Below the pieces are notes generated by a model that was not told where the DNA came from, searched no databases, and saw only the letters and a list, made by a program, of their open reading frames with translations. From assembly GCA_026413225.1 (NCBI GenBank), contig CM048554.1:8200001-8264000 (forward strand): a stretch of DNA of 64,000 bases, given 5' to 3'. A program made the translations under genes and the position numbers. The stretch is from Otis tarda. Lineage: Eukaryota > Chordata > Aves > Otidiformes > Otididae. Each line of letters begins with the position of its first letter. The first letter of the stretch is position 1. Positions 1-10,301 of this stretch are shown piece by piece.

Positions 1-3000
1 TGCATGAATTTACACCTAGTGTAAGAGCAGAACCAGATGTGATGAGATCAATATCCATTGTGGGTAAAATTCAGCACCACGCTAGCATCCGGTTGAAGGC
101 CTATGCATCACTTAAGTCCTAATTTAAAGTCTTAAATGAGACTGAAGTAGTTCACAGGTTTTATGCCATCTCTGCACAGGAATGAATTTTACCCAGTGTG
201 CACACACAGAAGATACATGGCAAATGACCTTGATGCCTCAGGGAAAAAAAAATTGTAATTGTTACTTCTGATAATTTTGCTAACACAGTTTTACTGTAAA
301 TTTTCCATTCTTTGCTCACCTTAAAGCCTCAGGTCCTGGCATCACATAACAATCTTAGCTTTCATTGAAAAGGAGAATTTTCTTCTCCTGGTGGCTATTG
401 AGGAAACTGAAGACCCAGTATAAAGGGCTAACAAACCTGGAGACAGAGAAAAGAAACCCCAGTCTTGTGAAAACGTGACATAAGAATGTGGAAATGGTCA
501 CAATGAGTAAAACCAAGTGTCAGGCTGGCCCTGTTCTGTTTCTCTGAGTGACCAATGCTGAGGGCAGAGAGAGAAATAATAGTCTAAATACAAATTATTC
601 TCTTCCACCACCTTTTTATTCCTGCCAGATTCTAGCAGTCATTATTTTCAGAAATTTCTCAGATTTATTTTTGTTGGACTGGCATCACAAGTTAATTAAC
701 TTTTAGGAAAATACTGAATGTGCCATGTTAGATTGAAGATTGTCCTTGAGTCTTTTGTCATGGCCAAATCCTGCCTGCAAAAATCAGAGATTGATATGTA
801 TTTGGATTGTCTTGGCAGCATGAAATTTATTTGTGGCTGATCAGTGCCACTAATGAAGATTCTTTGATGTAAACAGAATATTAAGTATTTATTTGTATAT
901 GTGCCAGAGCAATCATGGAGTTTTGACATAGGCAAGCTAGATGTGAGCTTAGATAAGCACTGGGAAATAAACACTTCACACATTGTGTAACTGAGGGTCT
1001 CCTGCTGTCCCTTACTCTAACTGCGGGGGATTTTACTCAGTGAATACTGAGTAATGGTAAGAGCGTTTGACTGTGAATGTGTGTTTATTACCACAAGCAG
1101 CCCTTCACACTAATAAATCCTCCTACCTCAACAGGGTCTGTATGAGTTTTTGCACTTACCTGAGTAAATAGCGTTTTATTCTGGTTTACTCAATATGTTA
1201 TTTTTTGTTTGTTTAATGTTGCTATGAAATTATCAAATGCCTCGCTGAAGCTCACACTTCACTCCTTAGAACTGGACTTTTTGTTATCTATCATCTAATT
1301 CAGTATTGAAAGAACAGTCCTTACATGAATTTATTACCCTTCAGGTTTCATTCTTTAAACTTTTGCTTAAGGAGCACTGATGGCAAGAGGAGAGAGCAAG
1401 AGCTGACACACTTTAAGTGAAAAAACAACTGCTAGTCCCATCAGCCAGCTAGTCTGGGGAATGGTGGTTATATATGGAGTTGTTCTGCATGGGAAATAGA
1501 TGCTCTTCTGTAGTTTCCTAATTCCTTAGACACTGTGAAACCTTCAACTCTCTTAGTCCTCTGATACACCTTTCTTTGATGCCCAACAGGATGCTAGTCC
1601 CTTGCTAGCTGTGAAGGTGAAGAGTGATACAGTCACATAGCTAAACAGAAATATCATCTTCTTGTTGGTTATTATTTATTTTTGTACTTGTTAATGTAGC
1701 CAAGTCTGTTGCTCTGTTGATAAATAGCAGAGTACTTTTTTTTTCCTCTGTTAATAAAATGACCGTCGTCTTAAATACGAAAAGTGATGGAAAACTTCTG
1801 TATGTATTTCTCAGTCTTCAGAGTATTTAGGAACAGTTCACTGGGAATATTTGCCATTCATAACTTGTGAAGTGCTAATTAGACTGCTAAGTCACATGGT
1901 GATGTTGATGTTGCAGGGTTGAATGAACAGCCATCTCAGCATGAATCAGAAAGTCAGCATGTGAACATACTGTAGATAATTTTCTTCTGAATGCTTTAGT
2001 AAGTAAGATCAAAATGTGCTGTTGGTGAGTAGCACTGTGAGTAAACTCATGTGCTTTGGATTTTTGTGGCTAATAAGCACAAAATAGATGTTCAGAAATG
2101 TATCACAGAATGAATGTTTGCAGAGAATATTTTCCACCATTACGTATTTCCTACTTTGGCTGTAAGACTTTGTGTTGGATTGCTCTGATTAACATTTCCA
2201 ACTGTAGAAAGATAAGTAAAATTATATAATGCACATTTATAGTTAGAGTTTCCTGCCTTTGTAGTTTCAGCTATTCAAAATAGAAATTCATTGTGTGATC
2301 CTATTAACAACTCCATGTTTTATCAATACAATTTAATCTAAAAGTGTAGTAGCCTACTGAATGGTTGTATGAAGATGGTATCATAACCAGGGTAGTTTGC
2401 TCTTAGCCAAAAATAAATCACTGTGAGCATTGGCAGTCTGGTGAGATGCTGATGAAAACTGATGACATTTCAGGTTTATGGCCTATGCTTATCTTTTTCA
2501 ATGGGAATTTTCCACCTGAAGCAATTCTGCAAATTAATTTGGGTGCATAAGTGTGATATTTACAGCTCTGCAGACTGTTCAGATGGAGAACCAGTATCTG
2601 TTTCTGACTGAAGGCAGTGTACTTGGGATCCAGTGCCTTGATCTTTATGTCTCAGGAGTTGTAAATGGAGCGCTCGCTTCTGTCAGTCTTTGAGACCTGC
2701 TGCTGAACTGTGTCTTGTTCAGCCAAGCATAATGGCTCAGAGGAGGAAAATTAAAAAGGGTCATATACGTCTGTGTTTTCTTTTAGGCATGTCATGAAAA
2801 CAGTCATTCTGGGAACACCATAAAAGCTTTACCCATCTGTCCATTTCAGACTGTTTGAGGAGTCTTCAGCTCTGGCATCTCAATGAATAGTGCTGTAATG
2901 ATATGATGCATGCTAACAAGATAAATCTCTTGGATGCTGAAAATGTGTTGCAAGTAGTGGATTTGTGTCACTTTTTTTTTCATATGGAAACATTCAGATT

Positions 3001-3485
3001 TATGGTTCTCTGGAGTTAGACTATGAATTTTTGCTTGTTCTTCTGAACTCCTTGTTTATATTGAGGTGATTTACTTACAACAAAAATGAGCTTACTGTGT
3101 GAGTTGTGTCAAGTAAATAGTGGGTTTTGATGTACTGCCCTCTTATAGCTTCCCTATTAAATGTAGTATGTTATTTATGGTTATATGTTTCCTCCTCAGT
3201 GATCTTGAGTAGTAAAATTTGTAGCACAGTGTAATAGCTATTTTTAACTTCTGAAGACCTGGTTTGAAGTTAAGGTTCTTTTTTCTTAATGTAACTAATT
3301 TGATAAATAGTATGTATACAGATACACAAACACTTTCTAACCTTTTGGAATATATATTATGCACTCTAAAGTTGTTTCTGAGGGATAGAGACTTTTCCTT
3401 CAGTTGTTTGGTTTGGGGAGAGGGTGGGGCAGTGTGAGGAGAGCACTTTGCTCCAGTGAGCACTCACTAAGCTATGCCAGCACCA

Positions 3486-3573
3486 GGAATAATTATTGGA
3501 ATAATTATTGGAAAGTCAGTGTTTTCAGTGGCATTGCTCCACAGTTATGTCCCATTGCTCCACAGTTATGTCC
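3486..3573. repeat. Two adjacent direct tandem duplications
   Basis: A 12-bp unit beginning GGAATAATTATT is present twice head to tail at 3486-3497 and 3498-3509. About 20 bp further on, a 21-bp unit is present twice without mismatch at 3532-3552 and 3553-3573. The perfect identity suggests recent slippage or local duplication. Confidence 0.9.
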
Positions 3574-6500
3574 CCCACCCATCAAAGTACTAAATCATGT
3601 GTATAACTTCTAGTACGTGACTGGGATGCCTTGCTAACCCCTCAGAACATGTGATGGAGTACATTGCACAAGGTAATTTCAGGCTTGCATCATTCCTTTA
3701 TATGTTGGGTGGCAGTAAGAGCTGAAATCGAATGCAATAGCTTTGTATGGAGAATTGAAATTCAGCTGCCTGTCCATCCAGCCTTTTATCTTACTTGGTA
3801 TTCTGGAGTGGCAGGAAACACCATCTATTGTTATAAAACATAATATCCATATATGTAATATAAATATTTGTTCTACGGGAGCAGCAGAATGTTAAACCAA
3901 AGCTGATATATCCCTCATCTCTGCTAAGATGTTTGTCTTTTGGGCAGCAAGCGAGGTTTAAATCTTCCTGTTCCTTGATTTGCTATCATATTACCTTCTG
4001 AGCATATTTAGCATACAATTTTTTTTATATATATATGCTGTTCACCATGCAGAACATCGTAAACTACTTTACAGTCAGAGGTAAACCAGAAGGAGAATTC
4101 TTTAGTTACCAACAGTGAGTTGCAGGCAGCCAAGAAGAGAAAGAACAGTGCATTAAGATGCAGTAAAAAAAAAATGAAAGTTGAAATATAAAAGTAGTAA
4201 AAATGCTAATCAGCATGCTGAAATGATTCATTGTAGCCTCTTTTTAGAGACGTGCACTGTAGTACATTGATTTCAATGATGATATTTGCAAGTATCAGTA
4301 TATGCTGTATATTCCCAGTTTCTGAATGCTGGAGTGTGGACATGAATGAGACAGAAAAAGAACAACTTTTCTGGGAAATTGGATTAGATATAGAGAAAGG
4401 AAAAAAAAACAAACCATAGAAGTGAATGAAAAATATTAAGTGCTGTATTTATAGTGATCACAAATACCTGTTCACCTTTAAGAAATCTGCAGTTTGTTCC
4501 ATTCTTTTCAGGTCAGAGTTGATATTTAGTGGCAATCTAAAGGCTTTGGCAAGCTATTTCTTTGTTTAAAGCATTTGGCTAGATGTATTAGAAGAAAATT
4601 TTCTCTTATACTGTGACTGAAAAAATGTTTGCTCCGTATAAATCAACAAAAGCACCCCATGCTCAGCTTTCTTCTGCAGTCATGGCTTTTCTGAAAAAGA
4701 CAACGAACACTGTGCTTAGTATAGCATAGCTGTTATTTTAGTGCGAAGAGGCATGTGGGCCCCTTTGTGTAAGATGTAGTGTGCATGATCTGCTTTAATT
4801 GCCAGTACTCTGCCAGCTAGAGAATTCTGCCAGATAGTGGTCTCCAAACTACTAGATGTTATTACCTTTTTTTTTTTCTTCCTCCTGTGGATGGGCAAAT
4901 GTTAGAGATGCAATTCACATAGAATAAGAACAGTCTTTAAGTGTAATCCCTAAAATAAAAAGGAACATCAGGGGAACAGAAAATCGTGCAGTCAGTCTCA
5001 CTTTCAAAGTATGTCATTATCCTACATGTCTGGAATTTCTTGATTTCTGGAATCCAGCTAGAGCTGAAAGCAGGAGAGACAAACTACCTGAGAAGAGTTA
5101 TTCTAGTGAGATTATCAGACCTGTTCCATTCACTGTAGAAAATGGTGTGAGTTATAACTTCTGTGCATTTTCTTTGAAGAAGTTTGGAATGTTTTGGTGC
5201 CTATATATTGTGTCAGGCAGGGTATGCTAAACTGTTTACAAACACAGACTTTCCCTTCAATGGTGTTATTTCAGTGTATGCTGCTTTTTCAGAAACTAAT
5301 ACTTTCAAAACTAAGTCTTAGTACCCTTGATAATGTTCAGGAAGTTTTAATTTCAGAGTGCTTGGCTGTAAATGACAGCATATTTTAAAGCCTCCACCAA
5401 AATAACAACACAGAGTATATAGCTTTACTAATCAAACATATTTTTCTGAAGATGTGCTTTTTAAAACGGAGAATTAAAAATTGCTAGCAGAATTAAAATG
5501 CTGACTTTTAAAAAATAACTGTCCACTCTGAGTTATCATTGGCTGCATTTCTCTGTAAGTAGAGAGCAGACTTTTATCATGTTTTATTAGTGTATTCTAT
5601 ATGAAGTTGCATAAAAGTGACATATCTGCCAACAGTAGACCAAAGCTAAATGCTGTCATCACCATGATTGCTTTGTTTTCTGAAATCAGTGCTTTTTGCA
5701 CCTCTTCATCAGTGACAGGGTTTTGCCTTTGGCCATTGGATAAAAATCAAACAAAATCATTTGGCACTGATATTAAGATGGCAAAAGTGCACTGAATGCT
5801 CCCGTGGCATCTTCAGACAACTCTTTAGGCTTTGTTGTTTGCAGTAAATTATTTAGCAGTAGTTGTCATTAAACTGGCAGATACAGTGGCTCTGAGATGC
5901 TTTTTCCTTTGTAACAATATAAACCTAGGGGGCTGATGAGGGGATTAAAAGGAATACCAAGACAAACCATGGTGTAGTAAGAGATCTTGCAGAATCTCTT
6001 CCTGACATCTTTGTGTTAAACAAGTACCTGTTTAATGCTCTGAGTACGTATTCTTATGTATTATTTTAATGTCATCACTATTTAGTTCCTTGTGCCATAC
6101 AGCAAGAAGTCCTAGTTCTAAAGATGTAAGTCTCATTTGAAGTGCAAGTGTGACAAATGAAAGGCACAGAAAGGAAAACCAGAGAAAAGTGCAAACTAAA
6201 ATTGCATGATTGTTTGCAAAAAATCTTATTTTTTTTTTTAATCAGCTATCCCCAGCTACTACATAGCCACAATTGGGTAGATGGGGTTTTTTCCCAGCTT
6301 CCAAGTAGAGGTGAATCTTGAGGACAGATTTGAAGTGGGAGAGAGATAGTGCAGCTTGATTCAGTTTAGAGGCAATTTTCTGTGCTGGCCAGCAATGCTC
6401 TAGAAAGAGATCTGTGCTGGACCATGCGTCACTATTTGCTGCGTGCTGGGACAGTAGGTTGGAATACAGACACAGTTATCCTTTTGTGTGTCTTTGACAC

Positions 6501-7867
6501 ACGAAACCATGACGGCAAATTGGGAAAAGTACTTTGGATTTCCTATGGTATGGACATAATTGTCCCTGGAAAGGGCTACTTAGTGACCAAGACCAGGATA
6601 ATAAATCCCCTTCTGGAATTTGTTTCCCTGTTCTGTTCCAGATGATAGGCTTAATCTCACAACACTGTAGCTACATGTGGCAATATTGCCTTACTTAGTA
6701 GAAGCAACTTCCTGACTTTCTGCCTTTGTTACTTCAGTCTTCTTCTCACTTTCTGTCCTCACTGCCATCACCAGGCTTTGCACTCTTACTTGGGTAGGAG
6801 TGGCTCAGAGCCCTCCTACATCTTAAACAGCTTTTTCTTGCCTTAATGGGTTCCCTGTTTCTTATTTCAACCTTGCTTTCCCAGCAATGGCTGATCACAC
6901 GTTTCACTCTAAAAGTGGTTCTCATCCTGGCTTAGTTCGCACATTCAGAAGCTATCTCAAACTGTCATTTTTAGCTGCCCAAGTCAGCAGCTGTCGTCCC
7001 AGTATAGATTAGTTTTACATTCTCAGTTTAATATAGATTAGTTTCATATTTCTGACCCAGCAAGACGCTGTCTGTCCTCAACTACTGTCACTCTCTGTTC
7101 TCTTCTCTCCTGGGAGAAAAACAAGTGACCACAAGAAGACAAAGCAGGCAGCATCAGAGATGCTGCTTTTATTCCCTGAGCAATGTGGTCTGACACTTGC
7201 CCTGTGCTGTTTCCTGTTCTGAGAGGTGCAGGCTTTGATTTAGTTAAGTGTCTCAAGTCCTGACCATTCCTTCAAATAACCTGACAGAAGGCTCCCCACT
7301 TCTGCTTGCACTTGTCTCAGGGGTGTGGAGGTAATTACACTTCTGCTTTTTTTTCTCCCAGAGACTGATTTTTTTTTTCCTTCCAGATTAATTCTACAGA
7401 TGCTCTTCAGCTGGTCTTTTTCTCGGAGTAGGTCTTAAAAGCCTTACACCATCTCTATTCATACCAAGTAATTTATCTTCTGTGAGAAACCCTACTGATT
7501 TCCACATCGCTTTCAAAGTAACACATTCTCAGTGTGCACGTGCATAGCATCATTGCACTCATTAATATTGGCTACCTCATGGAAATATGTTTCTCTGAAA
7601 AATTAAAGTTAGCACAGATACAGTGCAAATAAAGACATTCATTGAGAGGGCAGGGCAGAGACAGGGTGCCTCACAGGAATTAGTATATGGAAATGAATAT
7701 GACCATAATGAAGGTGGAAGCCAAGCTCTGAAGTCCTTACATAAATGCCCTGAGGCATAGGAGGCAACATAATCTCCTTTCCAGAATTCAGAAAGATCTG
7801 ATAATATGAAATGACTTCTCTAATAGCATGGGTTGGTGATAAATCTTTCAAATCAGGGGTGACCAGT

Positions 7868-7890
7868 CGAAGATAAAGACGAAGATAAAG
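7868..7890. repeat. Short tandem duplication (12-bp unit)
   Basis: CGAAGATAAAGA at 7868-7879 is followed directly by CGAAGATAAAG at 7880-7890. It is a minor slippage-type duplication about 130 bp upstream of a CR1 insertion, with no sign of function. Confidence 0.85.
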
Positions 7891-8017
7891 TGATCTGGCC
7901 CACTAAAAACTTGTTAATTTGTTCTGAATGATAACAGATTTTTTGAGCAAGAAAGGAAATACAGAATAATTAAAGGCATGGAGATTAATGGAGAACTAGG
8001 ATGAGAGAGGCTGAGAG

Positions 8018-8426
8018 ATGACAGGCTGAGAGAGTTGGGGCTGTTCAGCCTGGAGAAGAGGAGGCTCCGGGGAGACCTGATAGCGGTCTTCCAATACCTC
8101 AAGGGGGCCTACAGGAAAGATGGGGAGAAACTGTTCAGTAGGGCCTGTTGTGATAGGACAAGGGGTAATGGGTTTAAATTAGAAGGAGCTAGGTTTAGAT
8201 TAGATATTAGAAAAAAATTTTTTACAATGAGAGTTGTAGAGCACTGGAACAGGTTGCCCAGAGAGGTGGTGGATGCCCCATCCCTGGAAGTGTTCAAGGC
8301 CAGGCTGGATGAGGCTCTGAGCAACCTGATCTAGTCAGGGATGTCCCTGCTCTTGCAGGGGGGTTGGACTAGATGACCTTTGAAGGTCCCTTCCAACTCT
8401 AACCATTCTATGATTCTATGATTCTA
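8018..8426 (+). mobile_element. CR1 LINE, young 5'-truncated 3' end (copy 1)
   Basis: This is the last ~0.4 kb of a CR1 non-LTR retrotransposon: the C-terminal end of the reverse-transcriptase ORF, a short 3' UTR and the repeated ATTCTATG tail. By eye it aligns to 20012-20421 along its whole length with about five substitutions and two single-base length differences, so both copies come from the same recent lineage. The 5' end is truncated, as usual for CR1. An 11-mer, AGGCTGAGAGA, occurs at 8008-8018 just outside and again at 8023-8033 inside, blurring the 5' junction. CTAGGAT occurs at both 7996-8002 and 8424-8430 and may be a short target-site duplication. Confidence 0.95.
8035..8334 (+). 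pseudogene. CR1 ORF2 C-terminal fragment, frame still open
   Basis: About 100 codons of the C-terminal tail of the CR1 reverse-transcriptase polyprotein are read without interruption to a TAG at 8332-8334. Recognisable landmarks are [15 protein letters not shown] near the start and [13 protein letters not shown] further on, both conserved across CR1-type LINEs. The endonuclease and the catalytic reverse-transcriptase boxes are missing because the insertion is 5'-truncated, so the fragment cannot work alone. No genuine start codon belongs to it; 8035 is only a TTG inside the homologous region. It matters because its A-run at 8211-8217 is one base shorter than in the long copy at 18-20 kb and keeps the original frame. 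Confidence 0.9.
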
Positions 8427-8929
8427 GGATAAAATGCAACCATGACTTTGCCAAAGACATTGTTTCAGATATTACCCACTACCTTTCTTTGATAATAGGC
8501 TTGACTTCCTATTTGAAGGGAAAGTATTAGATCTTACCTGCATTTTGATAAAGCGCGTGATGCAATATTATGTGGGAAACTTTCATCAGCTGAAGAAGGC
8601 AGAGATCTGTAGAAAATTGTATCATGACTGATCAAGGTTGTGGAGGTGATGAGATGCTTACAACAGGTAGTGGGCTGGAGAAAGGTCACGATTCTCAAAC
8701 TTTGTCTGTGGTTTTGATTTTTCTTTGTTTTTTCCACTGATGTCTTCAGTGTGAGAGTTAGATGAAACCGTTGGAATTTGTTGATCAAAGCTGTGGGGCT
8801 TTTGCTATCCATAACAATAATGGATAACATTGAAGACTCAGTAACAGAAAAATGATTAGATTTGTGGTGCATTTATAAGGTATTACACATTACTGTTAGT
8901 AAAAATTTCTGCTGTATCATGTAGGTTCA
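8427..8929. other. Unique sequence between two retrotransposon remnants
   Basis: About 500 bp of AT-rich sequence lie between the young CR1 tail and the older LINE relic. No gene or repeat is recognised. A minus-strand open stretch of 112 codons at 8534-8872 has no recognisable domain and looks like chance. Confidence 0.6.
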
Positions 8930-9535
8930 TCAACTGGAAATGACAGAGGAAAAAGACTGGAGTTTATTAGATCACATAATGACTGAGAGTGAGCAATGTG
9001 ATAAAGCCATGGCTAAGGCAAATGCGATCTTAGGAGGTATGGTATGAAATATTCTAGTAAAAATAAGGACACAGTCGTGATTTGAAAGACACTAGAGAAA
9101 CCTCGTCTTGAAATCAGCATACTGTTGTGATCGCTTGTGTTTAAGAAGGACGAACACAAACTGGAACTGGAGAACAACAGGGAGAGCTTATTTATTGAGA
9201 GGAGATTAAAAAAAATCGGCGTGTTAAACCTAGCAGAAGTAACCTGAGAGAGGGGCTGTTGTTGCTCTCTGTAAATACATCAGGCAGGTGAACAGCAAGA
9301 GCAGCTGATGGAGCTGGAGGGTAATGCTAGCAAATGGAGATAAACTGGCCACAAATGAGTTGAAGCTGGCAAGAAGGTGTTTAACTATCGGAGTGGAGAA
9401 ACTGTGAGCAACCTGCCAGCAGGGGACAAAATAGCTTCATTAGTTTTAAGGTGGAGCTTAAGGACTTTATGGAAAGGGGTTCATGACTTGGTTGCCAGTG
9501 GCAAAAGGAGGCTGAACTAAGAGAGGTAGAGTTGT
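8930..9535 (+). mobile_element. Ancient CR1/L3-like LINE relic
   Basis: Translating the plus strand piecewise shows degraded similarity to the C-terminal half of the CR1 reverse transcriptase. The segment at about 8958-9045 reads WSLLDHIMTESEQCDKAMAKANAILGG, with its AMAKANAILGG part matching the [11 protein letters not shown] block of the long copy. A segment near 9096-9165 carries KKD followed by LELE, matching the block [21 protein letters not shown] segment near 9190-9230 reads FIERRLKKIGVLNL, echoing [14 protein letters not shown]. Stops and frame changes separate the pieces and divergence is far greater than between copies 1 and 2, so this is a much older insertion. I cannot say whether it is old CR1 or an L3-type relative. 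The limits are approximate. Confidence 0.6.
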
Positions 9536-10273
9536 ATAGAGTCCAAGTTGCTCTCTGCCTAAATTTTCAGACAGGAAGATCTAATGGTCAGTGTTAATTC
9601 TGTATTTAAGCAGCCAAACAGAAATAATCTAGGTTTTTTGGGGTTTGGTTTCTCCAGGAAGTACTGACATCTGCTTGGATTTAGTGAGATATCTGTAGAA
9701 CTCAGGCTTTCACATTGTTACATTGGTATTTAAACACACTGAGGTGGTTAACACCAAGAAGAGCTGCTGCTGCTGCAAAATATTTAAGCATCATAAATCT
9801 ACAGAAGCCAGATGTGAGCTTTCAGAATCTGACCTCAGTGTTTTAACAGAAATAAAAATGTTCTCTCTACTCTGTTGTTTCTTAAGTTAGTAAGTGCTTA
9901 AGGATCTGTAGAGGTACTAAAATGGATATGTCAGATTCCCTGTTTTGTTCCTATCTATACAGGATGCTGGTACAGGTTGTAATTTTCAGAGGAACTGGTT
10001 GCAAGTATACATTGACATTTCTGAATAGCCATATTCCCCATTCGCAGTATTTATGGGGTTTTTTAAATGCATGTAATGGATGAGGTTCACATGCTTAGGT
10101 AATATTCAGAAATATATTTCAAGCATCTTTACAAAACACAACTCTAAATTCTTGACAGTATTAGTTCCTCTGACAGCAAAAAGAAAATATGTAATTGATA
10201 AATCAAAATATTTTTCATCACTCGCCCACTCCTTCCCATAAAAATACCCAAACCTACACTTCCCACCTAAAAT

Positions 10274-10301
10274 CCCTCCACCCCCATCTCCCCTCCCCCC
10301 C
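10274..10301 (-). other. G-quadruplex motif on the minus strand
   Basis: The plus strand has four C-runs of 3, 5, 4 and 7 bases separated by 4, 4 and 1 bases. On the minus strand this is four G-runs with short loops, matching the usual G3+ N1-7 quadruplex rule. It stands out in AT-rich surroundings. No promoter or transcript boundary is evident nearby, so a role is not implied. Confidence 0.8.

Larger units (their letters stand above)
1..8017. other. Unique AT-rich non-coding sequence
   Basis: I recognise no gene, RNA or transposon here. Open stretches on both strands are all about 110 codons or shorter, overlap each other in different frames and carry no domain I know. The contents I can point to are two adjacent tandem duplications at 3486-3573, a tandem 12-mer at 7868-7890 and scattered short A or T runs. 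The simplest reading is intron or intergenic DNA. Some stretches may be conserved regulatory elements, but that cannot be judged from one sequence. Confidence 0.7.
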
